Part shown: positions 1 through 9,560 of the stretch, piece by piece
Layout: the number at the start of each line of letters is the position of its first letter
Position numbering within the stretch: the first letter of the stretch is position 1
Assembly: GCA_029378245.1 (NCBI GenBank)
Contig: JARKIF010000023.1
Location: 124,001-188,000 of the forward strand
Length of the DNA stretch: 64,000 nucleotides
DNA from: Roridomyces roridus
Taxonomy: Eukaryota > Basidiomycota > Agaricomycetes > Agaricales > Mycenaceae
Direction of reading: 5' to 3'
The notes under the pieces: generated by a model
Databases searched by the model: none
Seen by the model: only the letters and a program-made list of their open reading frames with translations
What the model was told of the DNA's origin: nothing
Translations under genes and position numbers: made by a program

Positions 1-143
1 GTCCCCGTGATGGCCATCAGCTTTTGATGCCTCACCCACCAAACTTAAATTTTAAGAATGGCAGATAATGAGCATTTTTCATGTTAGATTTGTGTTAGAT
101 TGAGTACAGGTAGGCTCCTCAACGAGCTCTCAAAAATGGTACT

Positions 144-297
144 GGTAAGCCGGGGCTTAGCCGCCGGCTCACGGCTTGGGAAAACTCAAGCCGGAGCCCG
201 AAGCCGGGGGGTGCATCCGGCTTGGGCTTGGCTTGGCCCGGCTTAGCCGGACCCCGGCTTGGCCGGCTTGGGGCTTCGAGCCGTAGCCGGCAAAACA
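144..297. repeat. GC-rich degenerate CCGGCTT repeat
   Basis: Low-complexity sequence built from many variants of CCGGCTT and AAGCCGG. It lies directly downstream of the first small gene, whose reading frame ends at the repeat edge. Compared with its paralogue that gene lacks the last 13 residues, so the repeat probably replaced its original 3' end. No coding potential is seen. Confidence 0.6.
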
Positions 298-660
298 CTA
301 ACCCCCATTGTTCCCAGCCGCCGCAGCTTGAGTCGCCACATTCAAACCCAAGATCACCTCCGAACTTCCCCACGGCAGTCCCGATGCGTTACTCCAGCTA
401 TTCCCCACCGGCTCAAACACCGTCTCTTGACCCGTCCTGCGCAAAAATGCGGGCCCCTCGCCGTCCCAGTAAAACGCGTAGTCGCGATAGTTGTACGAGA
501 ACCCGAGGATGAAGTTCGTGTCGCCTTCCTTCGCGGTGGATACCATCCCGGCCACTGGTACATCTGCGCTGACACCCGAGCCGTAGCTGAAATAGTGTAG
601 ATTTCCGGGGCCGGAAGTCGTGACGATTGGGGCGAAGCCGTCTCTGAAGTTCAAGCTCAT
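298..660 (-). CDS. Small protein of unknown function, C-terminally truncated paralogue
   Basis: About 120 residues, same family as the gene at 4625-5020. Shared features are the GFAPIV/GLAPIV start, a YAFYWDG(E/Q)GPAF core, an EPVG.SW segment and a QAAAAG C-terminus. There is no signal peptide, membrane segment or recognised domain. I chose the ATG at 660 because a 53-nt intron with good GT/AG signals (667-719) ends six bases before it, and the paralogue has the same arrangement. A TATA box lies upstream at about 769-778. The reading frame stops right after AAAAGNNGG, whereas the paralogue continues for 13 more residues ending in FSADYFGL; the lost end coincides with a CCGGCTT repeat. It may still be expressed. 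Function unknown; I do not recognise the family. Confidence 0.6.
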   Translation of the reverse strand: MSLNFRDGFAPIVTTSGPGNLHYFSYGSGVSADVPVAGMVSTAKEGDTNFILGFSYNYRDYAFYWDGEGPAFLRRTGQETVFEPVGNSWSNASGLPWGSSEVILGLNVATQAAAAGNNGG

Positions 661-666
661 GGGTAC

Positions 667-719
667 CTGCATGAAAATGGTGAGTACTATCGCTACATTC
701 GAGTTTAATATGTACTGAC
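667..719 (-). other. 5'UTR intron of the small unknown gene
   Basis: Donor GTCAGT at 719 and acceptor GCAG at 667, ending six bases before the ATG. The paralogue at 4625-5020 has a 51-nt intron with the same donor sequence at the equivalent position, so the leader intron predates the duplication. Confidence 0.55.
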
Positions 720-768
720 CTGTTCAGTCGGGGGAGGTCTCGGCTGTCTGCAATTCTTTCGGACGCCC

Positions 769-778
769 GCCTTTTTAT
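769..778 (-). promoter_or_regulatory. TATA box of the small unknown gene
   Basis: On the minus strand the sequence reads CGTATAAAAAGG, about 110 bp before the ATG and 50 bp before the 5'UTR intron. The paralogue has CGTATAAAAGG at the corresponding place. Confidence 0.55.
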
Positions 779-1370
779 ACGGCCAGCCCTGACGCTGGCG
801 CTACCGTTGAGGTACGCACCGGTCGTTCGGAGCATCTATCCTGTTGGACAGGGCGAACAGACGCCCGCGGCGCTCAATTCTAACAGCCAAGTACCAATCC
901 TGATGTCGACAATGAATTGATGCTCACAAGATTGGCGCTGGTCTTGTTGGTCTTCATGTCAGCTCCTCTCAACGGCCGCCCTGCATGACTCGACCTAGGC
1001 GGAGGTTGGCGCGTGCCCGCCCCGAGTCGCAAGGCGACGATGGCGAGGAGCTCGCCAAGTACCAATCCTGTTGTCGACCATTGATTGATCCTCACAAGAT
1101 TGGCGCTGGTCTTGTTGGTCTTCCTGTCTCCCATCTTCAAACGGACGCCCAGCAGGACTGGACCGACTCGAACCAGTTGATTTCCGGCGCCATCGCGTGC
1201 TCCCACGGCGACAATGGATTGACGGCACAATATATCTGTACCAGACTTGGGGTCCACGGGTATCCCGTATGGAATCTACCCTTCAACGCCCGACTCGATG
1301 GCTTTCCCTGCTATTCCCTGATGAAACCGATACCAAGGGTAAGACCCACCCCCACTATCGGTGACTCTCC

Positions 1371-1446
1371 AGCCCAATTTCGGCCGGGAAAGCTGGTGGG
1401 CACCGTTGCCTTGGAGAGCGGCCATCGCAGCTGTAAACGCTGTGAA
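1371..1446 (-). pseudogene. Relic of an alcohol-dehydrogenase exon
   Basis: The minus strand encodes AMAALQGNGAH followed by PKL, nearly identical to AMAALQGNGAH..PKL in the alcohol dehydrogenase at 45829-47928 (around 47370-47430). Homology also covers the FT.AM residues before it and fades after PKL. No other dehydrogenase exon is visible nearby, so this is an isolated exon fragment. That the similarity is real rather than chance is an inference from an 11-residue identical core plus flanking matches. Confidence 0.5.
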
Positions 1447-1483
1447 CCGAATCAGACTCGGAGAATTTCCAACTCCAAGATCT

Positions 1484-2470
1484 GCCCCGGGGTCGAACCG
1501 AGGCGAGAGCCACTGGATTGTGTATCCCTCAGAATCAAGTGAGAATGCTCTACGGTTGCATCGCATTGGAAATCACTCATCCTTTCGTATTCAGCATTTA
1601 TCCCTCCTTGGCCAATTCATTCACAGTTGAGCGGACACTTCTCCAAGGCGGCGAACAGTTGGCATCGGGACGAAGAGAACAAGCCAACTTCGCGGAAGAT
1701 GAAGCAGAAAAAAGGATTCAAGATAATAACGTCTGACCCGAGTCGAATGGGAGACAGAGTCGCAGTTCAACGTTCAACCTGCGTGGGATGGCATCGCCGT
1801 TGAATCCTGATGCAGATAGCGGAAAGAACGAGATCCGGTCAACCAGGAAATATCCCGTTTCACATCTACAGCTAAACATCACCAGGTAAGTATGGGAGAC
1901 GCAGAGGTGGTGGGACCGGCCCAAAAAGGGCCGGTGCAGAGGAAAATGAAGAAGAAGAATTTCTTCCCCCCCGATTCGAACGGGAGGTAGAATCGATTTC
2001 AACCTGTATGGTACCACAGGCCAACGGTAAAATCCTGATGCATGGGTTGAACAGGATACCCACTGGAAGAATGAAACTCGAGCATGCTCAACCCATACCG
2101 ATTTGTATGGTATGTGCAGCCCGATGTAAGAGTATTTAAACACTCGACAACAACGCCCATAAGAGCCGCCCTGGAATCGAACAGAGGCAGGTTGTTCGAA
2201 TGCGGGTACCCGCAAGTATTAGCGTAAGCCCAAAGGACGCCGCACTCGAACCTCCTTCCAACGGGATGCGCGCCGTGGCAAAATGATTGCGGGTATGGGA
2301 GACGCAGGGGAGTTGGGACGACGAGTAAGGTAGCTACTAGTGACTACTGGAGGATGAAGCGGGAGAGAAAAAAGGAGTAATCAATGTGTCAGCCCAATTG
2401 TAAGAGTAAAGAAAAAAATCGCACCACAATCTGAATCACGCCCACAAGCCCGGAGTCGAACCGAGGCAAA
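1484..2470. repeat. Degenerate tandem repeats carrying tRNA T-arm-like (B-box) motifs
   Basis: At about 1490, 1740, 1973, 2170 and 2450 a (A/G)TCGAA core recurs, usually in a longer cgGGGTCGAACCGAGG-like context, with a spacing of roughly 200-280 bp. The units at 1736 and 1970 also share GGGAG, TTCAACCTG and AATCCTGATGCA in the same order. TATGGGAGACGCAG occurs at 1893 and 2294. Read on the minus strand the core resembles a Pol III B box; at 1966-1985 it forms a perfect T-stem/loop. I could not fold a complete tRNA, so these look like decayed tRNA or tRNA-derived repeats. Confidence 0.4.
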
Positions 2471-2685
2471 GGTGTTTGAGCGAGTGCTGGCAGCAAGTAC
2501 CAGCGTGCACATGAGCCAGCTGACGGGTATACGCTGATTTAATCCGTCGTCAGATGCATGCCTTTGAATGCCATATTTATTCCAAGCCAATCGGGAAATC
2601 TCGCCGAGGCTTTGCCGAACGAACATGTCGATATTTTAGAGCGAGTCTCGTGAGTTGTCGGGAATACTCCAGTATATCCGGGCGC

Positions 2686-2696
2686 AGCGATAAAAG
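2686..2696 (+). promoter_or_regulatory. TATA-like element of the GH62 gene
   Basis: GCGATAAAAG about 40 bp before the ATG at 2729. The spacing to the ATG is short but acceptable for a fungal core promoter. Confidence 0.35.
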
Positions 2697-2728
2697 TCGC
2701 TCGGGAGTACAGTGTCCTGCAAACAGAT

Positions 2729-3964
2729 ATGAGACCTGGATACTCCATCGCACTCCTGGCATTGGCCGCAGCCGCCCATGCTCAGTCCTGCGCCCTTCCA
2801 TCGACCTACAACTGGACATCTTCAGGCCCACTTGCTACGCCCGCCAGCGGCTTGGTCTCTCTAAAGGATTTTTCGCACGTACCATTCAACGGACAACACC
2901 TCGTCTACGGATCCACCGTCGACACGTCGGGGAATTACGGTTCGATGAATTTCGGACTCTTCTCGAACTGGAGCAGCATGGCATCAGCAAAACAGACAAC
3001 GATGTCCACACCGGGCGTCGCACCCACCTTGATATACTTTGCGCCCAAGAATATCTGGGTTTTGAACAGCCAATGGTGCTCGACGCCGTTTTGCTACCGC
3101 ACAGCAAGCGATCCGACGAATACCAACGGATGGTCGACCGAGGTCCCGCTGTACTCCGGCTCCCTCCCCAACGGCTCGAGTCCCATCGACCAGACCGTCA
3201 TCGGCGACAACACGACCATGTACCTCTTCTTCGCCGCCGACAACGGCCACATCTACCGTACGAGCATGCCGATCGGCAACTTCCCCAGCTCGTTTGGGTC
3301 TACCGCGCAAATCATCCTCACGGATTCGATGTACAACCTCTTCGAGGCGGTGGAGGTCTACACCGTCCAGGGCCAGAGCAGTCCTCTGTACCTCATGATT
3401 GTGGAATGCATCGGCTCGAGCGGAGCCCGGTATTTCCGGTCTTTCACCGCGACGAGTCTGGGCGGCACTTGGACGGCGCAGGCACATGCGTCGACTGAGA
3501 GCAGCCCATTTGCGGGGAGGGCGAACAGCGGGACACTGTGGAGCGAGGATATCAGCAGCGGGGATCTCATTCGGAGTAGTGCGGACCAGACGCAGCCCGT
3601 GGATCCGTGTAATCTGCAGCTCCTTTATCAGGGACGGACTTCGAGTTCGACTGGGGACTCGTATAACTTGTTGCCATATCAGCCGAGTTTGCTTACGCTG
3701 GTGGGTGCCTCGGGTGGGACGACCACGACGGCGGCATCGACCACGACCACCAAGACTACCACAACGGTTACGACCACGACGACTGCGGTGGGTGGTGGGG
3801 CAACTTGTGCGACGCAATGGAGTCAATGCGGTGGTCAAGGTACACTATTGTTTCTCCTAATATCAGCGACTGACAAATGATACGTAGGATTCACGGGTTC
3901 TACCTGCTGCCAGAGTTCTTTCACGTGCACCTATAGCAATGAGTGGTACTCGCAGTGTCTGTGA
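2729..3964 (+). CDS. Secreted alpha-L-arabinofuranosidase, GH62 with C-terminal CBM1
   Basis: Cleaves L-arabinose side chains from arabinoxylan outside the cell. An N-terminal signal peptide (residues 1-19, ending AHAQ) is followed by a GH62 five-bladed propeller (about residues 22-325). It includes SLKDFSH with the predicted catalytic Asp, [18 protein letters not shown], and [12 protein letters not shown] with the predicted acid Glu. A Thr-rich linker (about 330-353) leads to a cellulose-binding CBM1 whose aromatic/Cys pattern WSQCGGQ..STCCQ..WYSQCL is intact. One intron (3840-3887, GT..AG) splits the CBM1 after CGGQ; splicing is needed to complete it. Length and domain order are normal for basidiomycete GH62-CBM1 enzymes. 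Start chosen as the only ATG giving a signal peptide. It lies between two copies of the small unknown gene family, with no evident functional link. Confidence 0.93.
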
Positions 3965-4319
3965 GGGATGTCGGGATGTGTGTTTGTGTGTAGGATTAGT
4001 AGCCTGGATGAATATTGATGGACAAGTGCGACTCGACATGCGTTAGCATCCCACAGTACCTTCCAACAGCGAGCGAGGCGCTTCGAAGTCCATCCCCGTG
4101 AGCAGCAATGGCAAGGACTGGCCAGGTCGAGAGACCGTCGTTGGCGTCGGAGGTTGGTGCGAGAGATGGTGGTCAGAAGAGAGCCGCGATTGATGGCTAA
4201 GCCCGATCGCCCGACTCCCTCGGATCACACTCGGCATCACGATGCCGGGACGACCCCAACACGACATTCGATTTAAGTATGAAAGCATGCGTCCCCAAAT
4301 TCATTTCGCCGGTAGCAAT

Positions 4320-4546
4320 TTACAACTGAAAATATTCCGCACTGAAGAACACAGGAACCACGTTGCTAGTACCACTCCCAGCCGCCGCCGCCTGACTCGC
4401 AACATTGATACCCAGCTGAATCTCAGTGCCCAATGGTATACCCGTCGCGTTTTTCCAGCTCGTCCCCACAGGCTCGAGGATGTCCGAGTTGCCCGAGATG
4501 CGCCAGAAAGCGGGGCCCTCGCCGTCCCAATAAAACGCATGGGAAG
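4320..4546 (-). pseudogene. 5'-truncated copy of the small unknown gene
   Basis: The minus strand reads FYWDGEGPAFWRISGNS at the 5' break and ends in FSAEYFQL plus stop (TAA at 4320-4322). This corresponds to the C-terminal 75 residues of the protein at 4625-5020 and has no internal stop. Upstream of FYWDG the homology ends and the sequence jumps into the 3' flank of the next copy. The flank CTCGGATCACACTCGGCATC at 4218 recurs with two changes at 4561, so the unit is a ~340 bp tandem duplication that copied a gene's 3' half plus its downstream flank. There is no start codon or promoter, so it is probably silent. Confidence 0.75.
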
Positions 4547-4624
4547 AGCCGGTTGGATACCCCTCGAATCACACTCGGCGTCACGATGCCGGCTCCAAAT
4601 CATCACGGAATTCAATTCACCAAT

Positions 4625-5020
4625 TTACAGCCCAAAATAGTCCGCACTGAAGAACACAGGGACCTCGCCTCCAGTCTCCCCGGCCGCCGCCGCCTGACTC
4701 GCAACATTTATACCCAGCTGGATCTCATTGCCCCCCCACGGTATACCCGTCGCGTCCTCCCAGCTCGTCCCCACGGGCTCGATGAAGGACGAGTTGCCCG
4801 AAATGCGCCAGAAAGCGGGACCCTGGCCGTCCCAATAAAACGCGTAGCCGACGTAATTAAAAGAGAATCCGAGGAGGAAGTTGGTCGTCCCTTCGTTGGC
4901 GGTGGTTATCATGCCGACGCCGCCGTTGCCTCCGACGGTGGATTCGTAGGTTAGGTGGTGAAGGCTACCCGGTCCTGTGACGGTAACAATTGGGGCGAGA
5001 CCGTTCACGTAGTTAACCAT
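4625..5020 (-). CDS. Small protein of unknown function, complete family member
   Basis: 131 residues starting MVNYVNGLAPIV and ending FSADYFGL. It contains the family core GFSFNYVGYAFYWDGQGPAF and EPVGTSW. There is no signal peptide, no transmembrane helix and no Cys cluster; the composition is rich in Gly, Thr and aromatic residues. I do not recognise the family. The start at 5020 is supported by a 51-nt leader intron (5030-5080) just upstream; the longer in-frame start at 5059 lies inside that intron. A TATA box is at 5133-5143. Paralogues are the truncated gene at 298-660 and the relic at 4320-4546. It is the reference copy for this array. Confidence 0.72.
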   Translation of the reverse strand: MVNYVNGLAPIVTVTGPGSLHHLTYESTVGGNGGVGMITTANEGTTNFLLGFSFNYVGYAFYWDGQGPAFWRISGNSSFIEPVGTSWEDATGIPWGGNEIQLGINVASQAAAAGETGGEVPVFFSADYFGL

Positions 5021-5029
5021 TGGTGAGGA

Positions 5030-5080
5030 CTGGACAGTGCGAGTATCAGGTTGAGGCACCTCTGCACCGCAGGCACTGAC
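5030..5080 (-). other. 5'UTR intron of the complete small gene
   Basis: Donor GTCAGT at 5080 and acceptor CCAG at 5030, nine bases before the ATG. Position and donor match the leader intron of the paralogue at 298-660. Confidence 0.55.
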
Positions 5081-5132
5081 CTGGAATTCTCAGAGCTTCT
5101 GTGTTGTCAAGCTGGAGGTGCAGTTTTCATCC

Positions 5133-5143
5133 CTTTTATACGA
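5133..5143 (-). promoter_or_regulatory. TATA box of the complete small gene
   Basis: CGTATAAAAGG on the minus strand, about 115 bp before the ATG, matching the element of the paralogue at 298-660. Confidence 0.55.
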
Positions 5144-5809
5144 TTTCAATAGCTTCCCTTGAAATTGACATGCCGATGTTCGAGACCCTCGCAAATGGCA
5201 AATCCCCAGCTGAGAATTGGAGGATACCAAGCAACCTGTCTCGATACTTCAACGACGGCGCTTCTCACTACGGGTTGAATGCCAGCTGGCCAGCAGTCAT
5301 TTTACTGCGGCGCCTCTTTGGATGCAGATTTTAGCGCCCAGGTCCATACACCCTGTCCAAGAAAGATTCGGCATCACACGGCTCAGTCAGCACAAGTCGG
5401 CTGTTCCTTCTGGAGTCGACTCTACAACAGTCGCCCTTTCAGAAGCTCTGAGACTGAATGCAACTTCTGAACAGCTCTGTCCAGTGTCGACTCGGGATGG
5501 ACAGGTTGTATGACCCTGGGCGCTTACTTTCGAAGTTGAGTGCCCGCGACCCAAATGGCCGTTTCACACCGAACCTCCTTCATGCGGCGGTATCGGGATG
5601 CTCAGTTATTTCCTCGTCTGGGCTTTGAGGGCGCGGGGACAACAAAGTCAGCGATGCAATGGAAGTGCCAGCTGCTAGCAAGCCGACCCCAAATCGGATT
5701 GAAGGCAGTACTGCAGCCATGAACAAGTAGTATAAAAAGCCCGAGGGAACTAAAACTTCAACGAATTTATGTAACGGGGAGTCATCTCTCTGAATTCCGC
5801 CCCATCAGG
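5144..5809. other. Intergenic, no feature recognised
   Basis: Between the small-gene promoter and the 3' end of the P450. Only short overlapping reading frames are present, with no splice-consistent coding pattern and no repeat that I can recognise. Confidence 0.5.
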
Positions 5810-7807
5810 CTAAGCGGGGGTCTTATTCAGTGCGAGCACCTGCGCCACCTTGGCATCACGCGGGATGAGGTTGATGCGGAAGGGCACAGGCGAGCGCCCC
5901 GAAAGCCCATCATACTCCTTTAGATCAATCGGCTCGTCGGGGATCGCCTCCATCGTGAAAGCCCATAACATGCGGGAGACGGTAAGCCAGATCTCGCGCT
6001 CAGCGACAATCATGCCGGGGCAAATCCGGCGCCTATCCGGTGTCGGATCAAATCAGTTGAAGGGAATTGACCGGCACGCACCCGGCACCGAACATCCAGT
6101 GATCGCGTGTATACGGATCGGCGAGGTTGGCGCTTTCCGCCGAGGTGAGGTTGTCGTGCATGTAGCGTTCGGGGTTGAAACTCTCGGGGTCTGCGTGCCG
6201 CGCAGGGTCGTGATGCATCGTCCAGGTGTTCAAAACCACGACGGTGCCCTTTGGGATGAATTGACCTTTGTAGGTGGAGTCTTCGCTTGTGACGTGTGGG
6301 GTGCCCAGCCAGAAGGGATTATGACAGCGCTCGACCTGGGAGGAGTCAGTAGGGAATGTTTGATGGTTCGAAATTTTCTCGCCTCCTTAACGATGGCGTG
6401 GCAGAAGGGCAAGTTCTTCTCGTCCTCGACTGTAGGCATACGATCGCGTCCAACGACTCTGTCGAGCTCCTCGTGTGCCCGTTTCTGGATGTCCGGATAG
6501 GCCGGGATGAGCGCCGAGAACCATTGCATGATAGCCGCTGTCTGTATCGGATTCAGATCAGTCTCGGCACAACTTGACCATAAAGAAACACCCACCGTCT
6601 CAACACCACCAATCATGAACGCAGACGCCAGGATAGCCATATCAAGATGATCCAAGTCCTCCTCCTTTTGCATCTCGAGCATAGTCTTGGCGAGACACTC
6701 GGGGACGTGCTCGCCCATTTGCATGCGATGATCAATGTCTCGGATCAGACCGCCGTACGTGTCGACGAGCGCCTGGTGGAGCTTCTGGCCGCGTGAACGC
6801 ATCGGAGTGTGAATTTTCTGGAGAAGAGGGATGAAGTCGACGAGGTTGGACATAGGGCCGGTGACATTCCTATTTCCATTGTGAGCAGTTGAATTTTCAA
6901 CCAAGACGCCGCGTACATGAACTCTCGGCTGATTTTCAGCGCCTGGCCCACAAGGGGATGGTATATACTTCCAGTGCGCGTGCCGAATACGATGGAAAGC
7001 ATATTGTTGAGTGACGCACGGCCGGCATGCGGCTGCGGGTTGATTGGCATCGTACCGCCCTGACTTTCTTGGTACATGGATTTGATGAGCACGGTAGCCT
7101 CTTTATCGAGGATCGAGGTGTAGTTGTCTACGGCGCGTTGATTCAACCATCCAGTGGCGATTCGACGGTGCTTGCGCCTGTAAATCGGTCGGCGTATGCT
7201 TTACGATACGGAACGGTACGTACCATCTATCATTGTAGGGCGTTGCTGTGATTCCGCGGCCCGCGAATACGGTCTGGCTTTTCACGAACATTTCTTTGCT
7301 GGAGGAGAACACAACACCATTGGTTACCTGCTCGTATTTGGAATAAGGCCAGCAGACACGGAACTAGACTGACTCACTATGAGGTCCTTGACGATCTCCG
7401 GGCTCGAGATTATCACGAACAGCTGATTTCCTAGCCACACGGAATACAAGTCTCCGAATTTCTTCGCCCAGCGATCGAGCGTCAGTTCGGGGTACTGCGT
7501 CAAGAATGGGAAGGATCCTGATTTGGGGATCAGATACACATGTGGGAAGACACCAGGGAAGTGAACGGTACCGAAAATTGGGAAACCTAGGAATGGAATA
7601 AATAAAGATACGGTGCCCCACGATCAATCGAGTCAGAATACCTTTGGGGCCGATAGGGATGCTGTTGCCGTTCTTGTCAACTAAAGGCCGCTTGAAAGAC
7701 CAGTAGAGAGCGGCCAGCGTCGCAGCGCCCACCAAGGCGAGAGTGAGAGCCGGGGACTGCAGGTTTACAGCCACAGCAACCGGCGGGTGATTGGATGTGA
7801 AATTCAT
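5810..7807 (-). CDS. Cytochrome P450 monooxygenase
   Basis: Microsomal haem-thiolate monooxygenase; substrate unknown. About eight exons. Exon 1 (from 7807) gives a membrane anchor (ALTLALVGAATLAALYWSF) and the proline hinge IPIGPKG. Exon 2 begins FPIFGTVHFPG. Later exons carry the I-helix region AFMIGGVETV, the K-helix ExxR as EVER, PERY (FNPERYMHD), and the Cys-ligand loop FGAG/RRICPG split by an intron (6014-6067). The C-terminus ends LNKTPA plus stop at 5810. The K-helix only appears if a 47-nt GC-AG intron (6336-6382, donor GCGAGA) is removed; reading through it destroys ExxR. Total length, about 510 residues, is typical. A TATA-like GTATAAAA lies near 7900. Subfamily cannot be assigned by eye. 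Confidence 0.88.
6336..6382 (-). other. Non-canonical GC-AG intron in the P450
   Basis: Donor GCGAGA, branch-like CTGAC and acceptor CCCAG, 47 nt. Splicing joins HAIVKE to VERCHNPFWLGTPH, restoring the K-helix EVER and the conserved LGTPH. No GT donor in the area keeps the frame and the motif. Confidence 0.65.
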
Positions 7808-7893
7808 TGGAGACAGTCGAAGCCTTGGAAGGAATGCTTTGTTTTTTTTTGAGGTGGGTTGGTCGGATGGTTTCCTAGTTCGCTCCAGAATTG

Positions 7894-8990
7894 AAGCCCG
7901 TTTTATACTTACTCTCCTTTTTCAAATCCATAATACCCGCCCCCGTCGCCCAGGAACGCCAACAAAGCTTGAGCTTCATCAAACGTTGTGTCGAGCAACT
8001 CAATTGCTCGCCTTGTCGAGTGCCAAGGGTTGCTCCTTGCGTTAATCCCAATGGCAGGGCATGTGCGCAGCTCTGTGACTGGTGCGTATAGATTTGAGAA
8101 TCTAAGAACCTCGTTGGAATCTCGACATGTCCACACTGCACTTCATTTTTTTTTTACTCTCATTCTCCCAGGGAATGTGACATGCTGAAATTAAGACGAA
8201 GACCTCGGAAGGACCAGACTCAAAGTTGCTTGGACGAGTCGGCTACTTCGATGCTGGGCGCTCCTTCCGAGTTCTAGGTTTGTTCAACTCGACAATGGGA
8301 ACTTCCGTGACCACCAGGGATTTTATTTTCTGCGAGATGACCTTCAACGATCTATTTCTTGTTCACTACCCCCTTACATGAGAGTTAACACCTGTTTATT
8401 TCCCCCTGGATGGGAGCGCTAGTATGTATTGCAAATGTATTATAAGGATTACTGTAACAGCAATCTCCTCAAATGCCAACTGCCTGCGTCGGGCAGATTC
8501 GTATCCGCAACCGGGAAACCCCTACACTTCGACTCCCACTGACACGTGTGGCTTGTCATTCTGAAAAATAGACACAGGCCTGCCAAGATGGAATGTATAG
8601 ACGGTACGATAAAAAAGCGGGAGAGCCCACGGCTCACGCGACGGCAGCGAGCGCATTCGGCTGAATATTGCGTATTCGAAGCACGTTCAACAGCTTTGGT
8701 TCAACCAAAGAAGAGTCCCCATTGGCAGGGCTCAGACGCCAAGTTTAACAGAAGTTGCGACAATGTCCAAGACTGAATTTGTGGGAAAGGCAATTCCCAC
8801 TTCACCATTCAGTCGAGGAACAATGTCTCACTGTCTGTCCGTCATGACGTTCGGAAGTGCCTCGCATGCGGATGCGGGAAACATAGGGTAGGTTGGATCA
8901 TGTTGTGCTTTCAAGTAAGGTATGGGAAAGCCAATTTAGGATTCTTTCTATCTCTGGTGCTTACGCTTGGTTGCGACATTGACGGAGACA
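7894..8990. other. Intergenic, no feature recognised
   Basis: Upstream of the P450 (TATA-like element near 7900). It contains a T-tract at 8144-8153 and short spurious reading frames only. Confidence 0.5.
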
Positions 8991-8997
8991 ACGGTGT

Positions 8998-9402
8998 ATC
9001 TGCGTCAATTGTCTCATCGGCGTATGCATCACCAAACTGTTCGGCCTCCTCCCCACCGAACAACGCCTGGACCAACTCCGCTGGCTCGCTGGATCGCTTT
9101 CAGCCGCCACCGCCATCGTGGCCATGCAGATCACAGCGACAACCCACCCACCCGCTGGAGCCACGGCCCTCCTGGCTGCTATCAACGCCGAGGTGTATGG
9201 CATTGGGTGGTATTACCTCCCTGTTGTCTTGCTGTCCTCGTCTTTGGTCCTCGTATCCGCCCTCATAATCAATAACGTCGCGCGGAGGTACCCGGTGTAT
9301 TGGTGGGAACCAGTCGTGCCCGCCGTCCTTCAACCGCCACCAGAAGCCGTGTCCGAGGCAGAGAAAGGGATGGTATCCAGTCGGTCCAGCGACTTGGCAT
9401 AG
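8998..9402 (+). pseudogene. 5'-truncated HPP-family membrane protein
   Basis: The frame from 8998 encodes CLIGVCITKLFGLLP, then LRWLAGSLS, then the diagnostic THPPAGATALLAAI motif, then a hydrophobic helix VVLLSSSLVLVSALIINNVA and RYPVYWW. This is the C-terminal half of an HPP protein (four-helix integral membrane family; bacterial members are linked to nitrite transport). The N-terminal helices expected upstream are absent from about 8700-8997 in any frame, there is no in-frame ATG before the first helix, and no splice acceptor links to more exons. I infer a truncated relic; a distant first exon is not excluded. Confidence 0.6.
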
Positions 9403-9560
9403 GTGTGGGATATTTCCGTCGTACTACTCGTCGTTTGGACTGCTTCATACGGGATTCAGTGCATCAATTGAAAGCTATGTGTACAGATCTAGATACATGC
9501 GTTTACAACCCTCGGGAGGTCTTTGTTTTGCGGAATTGCACTTTCACTGAAGACAAAGCG

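Noticed and set aside
1718..2215. 165-codon minus-strand frame in the 1.7-2.2 kb region
   Set aside because: It runs across the tandem B-box repeats; repeated RF..G and LPFDSG-like residues come from the repeat, not from a protein family.
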